From Candidatus Segetimicrobium genomatis (GTDB taxonomy: Bacteria > Sysuimicrobiota > Sysuimicrobiia > Sysuimicrobiales > Segetimicrobiaceae), in assembly GCA_005882275.1 (NCBI GenBank), contig VBAK01000116.1:1-55639 (forward strand): DNA of 55,639 bases, written 5' to 3'. This document shows positions 6,435 to 13,920 of this stretch, one piece after another. Within the stretch, counting starts at the first letter, position 1; each line of letters opens with the position of its first letter. The notes under the pieces are model-generated. The model ran no database searches and was not told where the DNA came from. It was given only the letters and a program-made list of their open reading frames with translations. The translations under genes and the position numbers were made by a program.

Positions 6435-8876
6435 GACCCCCCGGAGTCCCGGATCGCAGTGAACCCCGGGGGGCAAACCGGATCTTACCTGCCGAATCGC
6501 CAGCCCAGCGGCCACGGAGGTGGTGGTGGGAGCAGCGGCGGCGGCGGCGGCAGGGGCACCGGTGGCGGCAGCGGCAGTGGCGGCGGTGGTGGGGGCGGCG
6601 GCGGCAGCGGCAGTGGCGGCGGTGGGGGTGGCGGCGGCGGCGGCAGTGGCGGCGGCGGCGGGGGTGGCGGCGGCAGCGGCAGTGGCGGCGGCGGTGGGGG
6701 TGGCGGCGGCGGCGGCGGCGGTGGCGGCGGCGGGCGGTGGGGGGGGCGGCGGCAGCGGCAGCGGTGGCGGCGGCGGCAGCGGCAGCGGTGACGGCGGTGG
6801 TGGTGGCGGCGGTAGCTGTATTGGCACCGACGGCGGTGGCGGCGGTGGTTGTGGCGACGGAGATAGCTGTTGCTGCGACGGTTGTGGCGCCGGCGACGGC
6901 GGCGGCGGCGGTGGTGGTGGCGGCGCGCCCGTGCCTGTGCCCGTTACGATTCGCGAAGTCGCGCCGCCGCCGCTCCATGTAAAGTCGACGCTCGATCCGT
7001 AGGCGGTGCCCGCTTTGGGGCTGAACCGGACCACGACCGGCTGGCTCGCGCCTGGGTCGAGGCTGAACGAGTTGCCGGCGACCACAATGAACGGATCCAC
7101 AGCGAAAGCGGTGCCGGTGACCGCGCTGCTGCCTGGGTTCGCGACGGTGAACGAACGATCCGCCGACCCCCCCACAGGCACCGACCCGAAGTCCTGAGTC
7201 TGGGGGGTGATGGACAGAGGGGAAGCAGAAGGATCGTTGGCGGTGGAGACACCGGAGATCACATTCGCCGTCGCCGCGTTGATCGCATCGATATCGGCCC
7301 CGACATCCTTGCCGTCGGTTCCGGCGTTCTTGTAGGGGCTCCCGGGGACCAGATGGTAGTCGGAACCGTCGTAGTAAGCGTTGACAATGGGGGTCGACCC
7401 CGGCGGGAACCAGTTGCCGGCCGGGTACGCCGAGGCAACCCCGTCCATCATCACGTTGTTGGCGAACACGGTACCGGGGAACCAGTTGGCCAACGCCGCC
7501 GACGGGTTATTTGCGGCGTACGCGGTCACGTTGCCATCGCCGATATTGTTCGTGAAGACGAGCCCGGTGTTCGGAACGCCGGCGACGACCTGCGCGTGCA
7601 GCGGGTCCCCGCGCTGAAAAGCGGTATTGTGATCGATAACGGTGTTCGCCACCCCGTCCCGCTGCTGGTACAGCGTCCCCACGGAGCCGCCGTTGCCACC
7701 GAACGCGCCGATGTCGTCGAAGATGTTGTTCTGGATGAGCACCCGCTGCAGTTGCTGGCTGGGGTACGTGTAGTCCCACCCCAGCATGTGGACGCCTGCG
7801 GTGGAGTGCCGGACGATGTTGTGCGTAAACGTGACATCCTGGACGGTCGACCACGGCGAGTCCCCGCTCTGGTTGCGCGGCGTGAACACGATGGCGAATC
7901 CGTCCTGATCGGCCTGCTTCCAGTTGTTCTCGAAGATGTTGCCGTCGATCAGCACCCGCTGGGCGTTCTTCAACTCAAGGAGGTTCTTGACGATCCACGG
8001 GGTCCCCGCGTATGCGGGATCGCCGAAGCGCCAGGACAGCGGTCTGGCGAAGTAGTTGCCCCGGATCTCGATGTCGGACGCCACGAGGTTCGGGATCACC
8101 GGGTCCGCCCCCCCGAACATGACGCCCATCCCGGCCCCCTCGAGGTAATTGTTCACGATCTTGAAGGGGCCCGTGCCGTTCTCGCTCTGGATCGGCAAGG
8201 CTTCGCTGTAGGTGAGTTTGAAATCGGACAGGTACGAGTCGATCACGGCCGTGAATGCCGAGTCCATCAGGATCCCGCGCCGGCCCCCCGCGGACGGGTC
8301 CCCGTGGATGTAGCAGCGGTCAAAGATGATGTTGTTGGGGAGCAGATCGGCGGACCACTCCCCGGTGCCCAGGCGGATCAGCGAGAACGACGAGTTGACC
8401 GAGCCGGGGGCAGGCGCGAACTCGATCCCGATAAACCGGTAATGGTGCGCTCCGGGGTACGTCCCGATCGCGCGTACTCCGGGGGCGATGATCTTGGGCA
8501 TGAACCCCGCCAGGGCCGGGGCGACGCGGGTGCCGGGGGGTGGCAAATTGGAGTATGCCGAGGACTCGATATAGATCCACCCGGCCCCAGGCTTGTTGGG
8601 CAGGGTGAACGGCCCGGTGTACGTCGCGCCCGCGGCGAGCGTGATGACATCACCTGGGTTGGCCTCGTTGAGGGCCTCCTGAAAGTCACCTCCGGGCGGA
8701 ACCGACAGGAAATTGCCTGTAGGGGTGACCAGGGTCGTATCGATGTACGCGCTGGGCAGTTCCGGGAGGGCAGACTGTGCCTGCGCGACGAACCACTGCG
8801 GGAGCAGAGGGGAGATCGATACCGCCGTGACGAGAAGAACGTACCAGATCGCGAAAAAGCGAACATAAGTGCGCAA
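6408..8876 (-). CDS. Secreted right-handed beta-helix protein with ASH domain and polyproline tail (paralogue 1, C-terminus frame-slipped)
   Basis: 822 residues as read. The start is a TTG at 8876 behind GGGAGGGGGG. It has a signal peptide (FFAIWYVLLVTAVSISPLL, cut near AQA), a parallel beta-helix at about residues 55-525 (many GNIFENN, HNIVRHST, VIDSYLSD turns; DRCYIHGDPSAGGRRGI), an ASH/choice-of-anchor-D beta-sandwich at about 545-645 (LSITPQTQDFGSVPVGG), then a proline tail. In the tail the reading switches from proline codons to Ala/Thr codons near 6731-6746, where an 8-G run lies. One base fewer restores a proline frame ending at the TAA at 6485, giving 796 residues and matching the paralogue at 9957. 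The slipped frame runs into the arsR promoter, so the shorter end is probably ancestral. Role: extracellular polysaccharide binding or modification, unproven. Confidence 0.85.
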   Translation of the reverse strand: MRTYVRFFAIWYVLLVTAVSISPLLPQWFVAQAQSALPELPSAYIDTTLVTPTGNFLSVPPGGDFQEALNEANPGDVITLAAGATYTGPFTLPNKPGAGWIYIESSAYSNLPPPGTRVAPALAGFMPKIIAPGVRAIGTYPGAHHYRFIGIEFAPAPGSVNSSFSLIRLGTGEWSADLLPNNIIFDRCYIHGDPSAGGRRGILMDSAFTAVIDSYLSDFKLTYSEALPIQSENGTGPFKIVNNYLEGAGMGVMFGGADPVIPNLVASDIEIRGNYFARPLSWRFGDPAYAGTPWIVKNLLELKNAQRVLIDGNIFENNWKQADQDGFAIVFTPRNQSGDSPWSTVQDVTFTHNIVRHSTAGVHMLGWDYTYPSQQLQRVLIQNNIFDDIGAFGGNGGSVGTLYQQRDGVANTVIDHNTAFQRGDPLHAQVVAGVPNTGLVFTNNIGDGNVTAYAANNPSAALANWFPGTVFANNVMMDGVASAYPAGNWFPPGSTPIVNAYYDGSDYHLVPGSPYKNAGTDGKDVGADIDAINAATANVISGVSTANDPSASPLSITPQTQDFGSVPVGGSADRSFTVANPGSSAVTGTAFAVDPFIVVAGNSFSLDPGASQPVVVRFSPKAGTAYGSSVDFTWSGGGATSRIVTGTGTGAPPPPPPPPPSPAPQPSQQQLSPSPQPPPPPPSVPIQLPPPPPPPSPLPLPPPPPLPLPPPPPPPAAATAAAAAATPTAAATAAAAATPAAAATAAAAATPTAATAAAAAAPTTAATAAAATGAPAAAAAAAPTTTSVAAGLAIRQVRSGLPPGVHCDPGLRGVLNYSVFLI
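6517..6930. repeat. CCG/CCA/CTG triplet repeat tract (polyproline tail coding)
   Basis: About 400 bases of imperfect GGC/GGT/GGCAGC repeats (plus strand) coding Pro/Leu-Pro on the minus strand. All frames stay open, so indels change the encoded tail without early stops. It includes the 8-G homopolymer at 6739-6746. Confidence 0.9.
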
Positions 8877-8999
8877 CTAAATGACCCCCCCTCCCACCAA
8901 ACCTCCGTGGGGTATATATCATGGTGAGTGAGTGATCGCCTAAGAGAGTAAACCCTAGGCATCTCCTGCGCCTATCCATTAATTACCAGATACCAATCC

Positions 9000-9013
9000 C
9001 AGGAGAATACCTG
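9000..9013 (-). promoter_or_regulatory. Single response-regulator-type dyad upstream of beta-helix gene 1
   Basis: CAGGAGAATACCTG differs by one base from CAGGTGAATACCTG at 30642-30655, one of the tandem sites in front of the exopolysaccharide units. No second dyad at 20-23 bp and no clear -10 box were found here. Confidence 0.45.
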
Positions 9014-9051
9014 AAGTCTCTGTCGCTTCGGCGTGGATAGAACGCAAAGCT

Positions 9052-9088
9052 GAACTGACCGGTGGGTCACCGATCCACTGGCCAGTTC
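9052..9088. repeat. Long inverted repeat
   Basis: Arms GAACTGACCGGTGG and CCACTGGCCAGTTC with a 9-base loop pair over 14 positions with one mismatch and one G-T. No U-run follows closely on either strand, so it is a structural or operator candidate rather than a clear terminator. Confidence 0.6.
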
Positions 9089-9103
9089 GCTACACGAGCT
9101 TTT

Positions 9104-9150
9104 ACTACAGGAGATTTGCTACAGGAGGTTGGTACAGGGAGAAGCGGGGA
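9104..9150 (+). repeat. Three tandem TACAGGAG-like repeats
   Basis: Three ~15-base units centred on CTACAGGAG, CTACAGGAG and GTACAGGGAG, just upstream of a further AGGAGG at 9157-9162. Function unknown. Confidence 0.55.
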
Positions 9151-9169
9151 AGATTAGGAGGAAATACTC

Positions 9170-9259
9170 ATGCCAACGGTTCACGGTGGTCCCTCGGTCC
9201 CGTCAGGTTTTCCGACCAGCGTACTCTCTGCCGATGACGCCCGATCGCTCTCAAGATAG
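9170..9259 (+). CDS. Possible 29-aa small ORF with strong ribosome-binding site
   Basis: ATG at 9170 lies 7 bases after AGGAGG (9157-9162) and encodes MPTVHGGPSVPSGF and 15 more residues to TAG. It overlaps antisense the 3' end of the winged-helix gene at 9181-9471. The only support is the Shine-Dalgarno sequence and spacing; the peptide has no recognisable motif. It could be a regulatory leader peptide or chance. Confidence 0.25.
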   Translation: MPTVHGGPSVPSGFPTSVLSADDARSLSR

Positions 9260-9471
9260 GCGAGGCGGGACTGCCCACGCTCAGACAACCGGTAGCGGTA
9301 TCCTCCGCGCTCCGAATAGCGCTGCCGGGTTGCGAGTCCCTGACGGACCAGGCGCAGCAAGGCCATAGCGGCGAGAGAGTAGCGAACCCCAAATTCTCGC
9401 ACGACGCCCTGGGCGTCCACTTCACTCGCCCGAGAGAGGTAGTCAAGCAGATCTCGTTTGGTGAGGGCCAT
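9181..9471 (-). CDS. Small winged-helix DNA-binding protein
   Basis: 96 residues. MALTKRDLLDYLSRASEVDA, FGVRYSLAAMALLRLVRQGL and GGYRYRLSERGQSRLAYLE follow the helix, helix-turn-helix, wing order of a MarR/PadR-like domain of about 75 residues. The C-terminal 20 residues (SAESTLVGKPDGTEGPP) look disordered. It lies alone between two beta-helix genes, beside an AT-richer stretch, so it may regulate one of them. ATG start at 9471 with no good Shine-Dalgarno sequence. No sensor domain is present. Confidence 0.6.
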   Translation of the reverse strand: MALTKRDLLDYLSRASEVDAQGVVREFGVRYSLAAMALLRLVRQGLATRQRYSERGGYRYRLSERGQSRLAYLESDRASSAESTLVGKPDGTEGPP

Positions 9472-9820
9472 CGAAGTGTATATGCTCGATCAACTTATGA
9501 CGGTCGCCATTCCAAAACTGACCGGACCGACATCGGACAAAGGCCTCCAGGTATCATCGATGTCGAACTGGCCAGGATTAGAGTTAACTCTCTATGCGGA
9601 GATGGGTATTTGGCTGACTGCACGGTTGAGCCCAGCTATTCTGCCAATCGCCAGCCTATTGCTCACAATCAATTGATGAACAAAGGCGCAGTTGTGATGA
9701 CGAGAATCGTCTCTGGTTCTGACATAACGTATAACACGACTTTACTCGTTGTCCTTTCGTTCACCCTTTCGGGTAATAAACCCTAAGGACCGGCTCAAAA
9801 AGTTCAATCGCGGAAAGGCT
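9472..9820. other. AT-richer intergenic region upstream of riboswitch
   Basis: About 350 bases without a credible gene and with visibly lower GC than the neighbours. It contains the perfect palindromes AGAGTTAACTCT (9580-9591) and ATCAATTGAT (about 9669-9678) and GGGTAATAAACCC (about 9774-9786). It must contain the promoters of the winged-helix gene (minus) and the riboswitch transcript (plus), but no confident -35/-10 pair was identified. Confidence 0.5.
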
Positions 9821-9907
9821 CCTTCCCGATAAAGGCAAACCCGAGGCGACTCGGGGACGCAAAGCCACCGGACCTCAGGAGAGGTCAGCGGGGTTACCGA
9901 AGGAAGG
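9821..9907 (+). ncRNA. Cyclic di-GMP-I (GEMM-I) riboswitch aptamer
   Basis: All GEMM-I landmarks are present in order. P1 is CCTTCC (9821-9826) with GGAAGG (9902-9907). Then AAAGGCAAAC, the tetraloop hairpin CCCGAG-GCGA-CTCGGG (9840-9855), GGACGCAAAGCCACCGG, the second hairpin GACCTC-AGGA-GAGGTC (9871-9886), and AGCGGGGTTACCGA closing the core. The GNRA loop and its receptor hairpin are both intact. It lies directly upstream of the beta-helix gene at 9957 on the same strand, so the extracellular protein is under second-messenger control. Confidence 0.95.
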
Positions 9908-9925
9908 ACAGGTTCTCCGGGACAT

Positions 9926-9955
9926 GGGGGCCTTCCGTTCGATATAGGGAGGCCC
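9926..9955 (+). promoter_or_regulatory. Riboswitch expression platform sequestering the Shine-Dalgarno sequence
   Basis: GGGCCTTCC (9928-9936) can pair over nine positions (one G-U) with GGGAGGCCC (9947-9955), which contains the Shine-Dalgarno sequence AGGGAGG (9946-9952). The same CCTTCC (9931-9936) can instead pair with GGAAGG (9902-9907), the 3' strand of aptamer P1. The arrangement predicts that c-di-GMP binding stabilises P1, frees the anti-Shine-Dalgarno strand and turns translation off. The direction of control is inferred. Confidence 0.7.
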
Positions 9956-9956
9956 T

Positions 9957-12122
9957 ATGCGTTTCCGTGCGTACATCCGGGCCGCCGCGGCGTGGCTGGC
10001 ATTGATCGCCGTCGCGGTGCCCATTCCGCCCCTGTTCCCCGCGCCCTTCGCCGCTCAGGCGCAGGTGTCTCCGGCGCAGCCCCAGACCTACCTCGACACG
10101 ACCTACGCGCCCCCGTCGGGGAACACGCTCACCGTCCCCGCCGGCGGGGACTTCCAGGCCGCCCTCAACAACGCCAACCCGGGCGACACCATCCGGCTGG
10201 CCGCCGGCGCATCGTACACCGGGCCCTTCACCCTGCGCAACAAATCCGGCGCCGGGTGGATCTACATCGTCTCCTCGGCCCTCTCCAGCCTCCCCGCCCC
10301 GGGCAACCGGGTCGCCCCCGCCCAGGCCTCCGCAATGCCGAAGCTCTGGGGACCCTGGAACAGCCCTGCCATCCTGACCGACCAGAGCGCGCACAATTAC
10401 CGCTTCGTCGGCATCGAGATCAGCCCCGCCCCCGGCGCCCAGCAGCACGCGCTCGTGTATCTCGGGTCGGGCGGCGGCGCGTGGAATTTCACCTTCGACC
10501 GCTGCTACATCCACGCCGACCCCTCCACCGGCGGCACCCTCTGGGGCGTCCAGGCCGACGCCGGCTGGACCGCCATCATCGACTCGTATCTGTCGGACTG
10601 GCGCGACACCGTCAACGAAGCCACGGCGATCAAGGTGACCAACGGCACGGGCCCCTTCAAGCTCGCCAACAACTACATCGAGTCCGCTGGCGAAGACGTC
10701 ATGTTCGGCGGCCAGGATCCCTCGGTCACGAACCTCACGCCCTCCGACATCGAGGTCCGCGGCAACTACATGACCAAGCGCCTGTCCTGGCGCATCGGCG
10801 ACCCCACCTACGCCGGCGCCCCGTATATCGTCAAGAACGTCTTCGAGCTCAAGAACGCCCAGCGCGTGCTGATCGACGGCAACATCTTTGAGAACAACTG
10901 GCGCCAGGCCGACCAGGACGGGTTCGCCGTCGTCTTCACCCCCCGCAACCAGAACGGCGGCTGTCCCTGGTGCGTCGTCCGGGACGTGACGTTCACCCAC
11001 AACATCGTCCGCCACACGGAAAACGGCGTCATGGTCCACGGCACCGACAACACGAACCCGAGTCAGAACACGCAGCGGGTCCTGATCCAGAACAACCTGT
11101 TCTACGATATCGGCGCGTTCTCGGACAGACCCCTGCAGTGGTTCCCCGCGGGCTTGTTGATGGGCATGGACACCGGATCCTCCCAGAGCGTGGCGCTGGA
11201 CCACAACACCGCGTTCGTGACCGCCGGCCCGGTGCAGGCGAACAGCGCCCAGAACGGGTTCGAGTTCACGAACAACCTCACCGACGGAAACTTTATCAAC
11301 CTGGGCAATCTCCCCAGCCTCGCGTTCACCCACAACGTGCTCCTGGGCGGCAGTGTGTCGCTGTACCCGCTCGGGAACTGGTTCCCGTCGGGGGCGACCG
11401 CGCTCGTGAACGCCTATTATGGCGGGGCCGACTATCATCTGGTCTCCGGGAGTCCCTACAAGAACGCCGGAACCGACGGCAAGGATGTCGGCGCCGACAT
11501 CGACGCGGTCAACGCCGCGACGGCGAACGCGACCTCCGGCACGTCCTCCGGCGCTCCGGCGCCGCCGCCCCCATCCCCGCCGCCCCCTGCCGCCAACGTG
11601 ACGATCACACCCTCGACCCAGGATTTCGGGTCGGTGAGTGTGGGGGGAGCCGTAGATCGTTCGTTCACCGCCACGAACTCGGGCGGGAGCACGGTCACTG
11701 GCGCAGCCGCCACCAGCGCACCCTTCACGGTGATCTCCGGCGGCGCATTCGTGCTCGGCCCGGGCGGGAACCAGACGGTCGTCGTGCGCTTCACCCCTAC
11801 CATGGCCGGCGCTTTTGGGACGGACGTCAGCTTCACGTGGAGCAGCGGCTCGACCAAGGCGACCGTGACGGGCACCGCGACGGCGCTAACGCCGATACCG
11901 CCACCGCTGCCGCCGCCACCGCTGCCGCCGCCACCGTTGCCGCCGCCACCGTTGCCGCCGCCACCGCCGCTGCCGCTACCGCCGCCGCCACCACCACCGC
12001 CGCTGCCGCTACCGCCGCCGCCACCACCGCCGCTGCCGCTACCGCCGCCGCCACCACCGCCGCCGCCGCCACCACCGGTGCCGCTACCGCCGCCACCGCC
12101 GGAGCCTCCAGGCCAGAAATAG
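9957..12122 (+). CDS. Secreted right-handed beta-helix protein with ASH domain and polyproline tail (paralogue 2)
   Basis: 721 residues, ATG at 9957 behind AGGGAGG. Signal peptide (AAAAWLALIAVAVPIPPLF, cut near AQAQ), beta-helix at about residues 50-525 (DRCYIHADPSTGG, VLIDGNIFENNWRQADQDGF, THNIVRHTENG), ASH/choice-of-anchor-D domain at about 545-640 (VTITPSTQDFGSVSVGGAVD), then about 75 residues of PPPPLPLP repeats ending PEPPGQK. Unlike paralogue 1 the proline frame is intact to the stop. It is transcribed opposite to the exopolysaccharide genes and read through a c-di-GMP-I riboswitch. The proline tail may anchor in or span the cell-wall matrix. No catalytic residues can be assigned. Confidence 0.9.
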   Translation: MRFRAYIRAAAAWLALIAVAVPIPPLFPAPFAAQAQVSPAQPQTYLDTTYAPPSGNTLTVPAGGDFQAALNNANPGDTIRLAAGASYTGPFTLRNKSGAGWIYIVSSALSSLPAPGNRVAPAQASAMPKLWGPWNSPAILTDQSAHNYRFVGIEISPAPGAQQHALVYLGSGGGAWNFTFDRCYIHADPSTGGTLWGVQADAGWTAIIDSYLSDWRDTVNEATAIKVTNGTGPFKLANNYIESAGEDVMFGGQDPSVTNLTPSDIEVRGNYMTKRLSWRIGDPTYAGAPYIVKNVFELKNAQRVLIDGNIFENNWRQADQDGFAVVFTPRNQNGGCPWCVVRDVTFTHNIVRHTENGVMVHGTDNTNPSQNTQRVLIQNNLFYDIGAFSDRPLQWFPAGLLMGMDTGSSQSVALDHNTAFVTAGPVQANSAQNGFEFTNNLTDGNFINLGNLPSLAFTHNVLLGGSVSLYPLGNWFPSGATALVNAYYGGADYHLVSGSPYKNAGTDGKDVGADIDAVNAATANATSGTSSGAPAPPPPSPPPPAANVTITPSTQDFGSVSVGGAVDRSFTATNSGGSTVTGAAATSAPFTVISGGAFVLGPGGNQTVVVRFTPTMAGAFGTDVSFTWSSGSTKATVTGTATALTPIPPPLPPPPLPPPPLPPPPLPPPPPLPLPPPPPPPPLPLPPPPPPPLPLPPPPPPPPPPPPVPLPPPPPEPPGQK
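11899..12114 (+). repeat. Polyproline-coding triplet repeat
   Basis: Imperfect CCG/CCA/CTG repeats with a larger unit of about 27 bases, homologous to the tract at 6517-6930 but in uninterrupted frame. Confidence 0.85.
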
Positions 12123-12134
12123 AAAGATCCGGCT

Positions 12135-12164
12135 GGGGCCGGCCCCGAGCATGGGGCCGGCCCC
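12135..12164. terminator. Bidirectional hairpin between convergent beta-helix genes
   Basis: Two copies of the self-complementary GGGGCCGGCCCC flank a 6-base loop GAGCAT, giving a perfect 12-bp stem. It sits 13 bases after the plus-strand stop and 73 bases past the minus-strand stop at 12238. No U-run follows, so it may act as a strong pause or mRNA-end stabiliser. A second near-palindrome (GTCTT/AAGAC arms) lies at 12178-12195. Confidence 0.6.
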
Positions 12165-12237
12165 GCGGCGCCTAACGGTCTTGACCGGTTAAGACTCTCA
12201 TCCATCTGGCCCAACTGTTCCTCGGGCCGTCCTGGGT

Positions 12238-13920
12238 TTACGGCCGGGACGCCGTCCGCGACCACGAGGAGATCGCCGCGGAGATCGCGCCGGGGTCGGC
12301 GCCGATCTCTCTTCCATCCACCCCTGCATTTCTGTAGGCGCTGGAACGCGCGAGGCGGTAGTCGCCACCGGCGAAATTGACGAACGCCACGTCGCCGAGC
12401 ATCGAGGGGAAAAAGTTGTTGGGCGGATAACTCGACGGATCCCCTCCCACCAGCACGTTGCCGGCGAACACGGCGCCGGGGAAATACGTGCTCAGGGCGT
12501 CCATCACGCCCTCGGTCTTGTCCCCCCTCACCCCCTCGTTGTTGAGGGTGAGATTATTCGTATAGACAAAGCCGGTCGATACCGCAAGACGGGGATTGTG
12601 CACCTGGGCATAGACCGGGCTCTCGTCCTGGAACGCGGTATTGTGGTCAATCACGACGTTCGCAGACCCATCGGCCAGCATGAACAGCCGGCCCACGGAA
12701 CCGCCGTTGTTCGCGAAGGCGCCGATGTCGATGAACAGGTTGTTCTGGATGAGCACCCGCTGGGTCTGCCGGCTGGGGTAGGTGTAATCCCACCCCAGGA
12801 TGTGGACGCCCGCGGTGGAGTGCCGGACGATATTGTGCGTGAACGTGACGTCCTCGACGGTCGACCACGGCGAGCCCCCGCTCTGGTTGCGCGGGGTGAA
12901 CACGATGGCAAACCCGTCCTGGTCGCCCTGCTTCCAGTTGTCCTCGAAGACGTTGCCGTCGATCAGCACGCGGCGCGCGTTCTTCAGTTCGAAGAGGTTC
13001 TTGACGACCCAGGGGGTCCGGGCGTACGTCGGATCGCCGATGCGCCACGACAGCGGCCGGGCAAAGAGGTTCCCCCGGATCTCGATGTCGGACGCCACGA
13101 GGTTCGGGATCGTCGGGTCCGCCCCCCCAAACATGACGCCCATCCCGGCTCCCTCGAGGTAATTGTTCACGATCTCGAAGGGGCCCGGACCGTTGTGGCT
13201 CTGGATCGGCAGCGCTTCGCTGATGGTGAGCTTGAAGTCCGACAGGTAGGAGTCGATCACGGCCGACGACGCCGAGTCCATCTCGATGCCGCGGCGGGCC
13301 CCCGCCGCCGGGTCCCCGTGGATGTAGCAGCGGTCGATGATGATGTGATGCGGCAGCGCCTGAACGGACGTCTCCCCGCTCCCCAACTGGATCAGCGTCA
13401 GCCCCAGCGCGTTGTTCTGGCCGGGGGTGGGCGCGAACTCGATCCCGATGAACCGGTAGTGGTGCGCGCCGGGCGCCGTCTGGATCGCGGGCGGCCCGGG
13501 GGCGATGAGCTTCGGCATCACCCCCGCATACGACGGATCGATCCGGGTGCCGGGCGGGGGCAGGGCGCCGTCCGGGGCGCCCGTCCGCAGGGTGATCCAC
13601 CCCGCGCCCGGTTTGTTGGGGAGCACAAAGGGGCCGGTGAACTTCGCTCCCGCCGCCAGCGCGATGACATCGCCCGGCCGGGCGCTGTTCAGCGCCGCCT
13701 GCACATCTCCGCCCGCGGGGACGGCGATCGTCCTGCCGGACGGAGGCACGTAGGTCGTGTCGACGCGGGCGCGGGGCAGTTCCGGCCGGGTCGGTCCGGC
13801 CGCCCCGTGCGCGCCGGCCGGCGCGCGGGCGACGGAAAGCCCGGCGGCGACAAGGACCGCACACACCCGGAGGCGGATGGTGGGGCCGGATCCTGGGATG
13901 CGGCGCGGGAGCGGACGCAT
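12238..13920 (-). CDS. Secreted right-handed beta-helix protein (paralogue 3, no ASH domain or proline tail)
   Basis: 560 residues. Signal peptide (VCAVLVAAGLSVARAPAGA) and a beta-helix very close to paralogue 1 (shared NNYLEGAGMGVMFGGADP, LVASDIEIRGN, FAIVFTPRNQSG, VLIQNN). It ends after the helix (YRNAGVDGREIGADPGA), lacking the ASH and proline modules. It is the last gene of exopolysaccharide unit 3: its ATG immediately follows the GT2 stop codon. The position ties this protein family to the polymer, perhaps as an exported lyase, epimerase or binding protein; AlgG-type epimerases share the fold but their DPHD motif is not seen. Confidence 0.88.
   Translation of the reverse strand: MRPLPRRIPGSGPTIRLRVCAVLVAAGLSVARAPAGAHGAAGPTRPELPRARVDTTYVPPSGRTIAVPAGGDVQAALNSARPGDVIALAAGAKFTGPFVLPNKPGAGWITLRTGAPDGALPPPGTRIDPSYAGVMPKLIAPGPPAIQTAPGAHHYRFIGIEFAPTPGQNNALGLTLIQLGSGETSVQALPHHIIIDRCYIHGDPAAGARRGIEMDSASSAVIDSYLSDFKLTISEALPIQSHNGPGPFEIVNNYLEGAGMGVMFGGADPTIPNLVASDIEIRGNLFARPLSWRIGDPTYARTPWVVKNLFELKNARRVLIDGNVFEDNWKQGDQDGFAIVFTPRNQSGGSPWSTVEDVTFTHNIVRHSTAGVHILGWDYTYPSRQTQRVLIQNNLFIDIGAFANNGGSVGRLFMLADGSANVVIDHNTAFQDESPVYAQVHNPRLAVSTGFVYTNNLTLNNEGVRGDKTEGVMDALSTYFPGAVFAGNVLVGGDPSSYPPNNFFPSMLGDVAFVNFAGGDYRLARSSAYRNAGVDGREIGADPGAISAAISSWSRTASRP

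Larger units (their letters stand above)
8877..9169. other. Upstream region of beta-helix gene 1
   Basis: Holds the ribosome-binding site of the beta-helix gene (8884-8898), one AGG-n6-CCT dyad (9000-9013), a long hairpin at 9052-9088 (14-base arms beginning GAACTG, one mismatch and one G-T) and three copies of TACAGGAG-like words at 9104-9150. No complete gene is seen. Confidence 0.6.

Noticed and set aside
9012..9080. A second c-di-GMP riboswitch on the plus strand
   Set aside because: ACGCAAAGC and GGTGGGTCACCG are present, but the GGCAAACC segment, the GNRA hairpin and a proper second hairpin are missing; the segment is better explained by the inverted repeat at 9052-9088.
9458..9676. 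72-residue plus-strand frame with a hydrophobic segment
   Set aside because: No Shine-Dalgarno sequence, starts inside the winged-helix gene and lies in AT-richer noncoding DNA with palindromes.
6517..12114. CRISPR-like repeat arrays
   Set aside because: The repeats are uninterrupted coding triplets without unique spacers.
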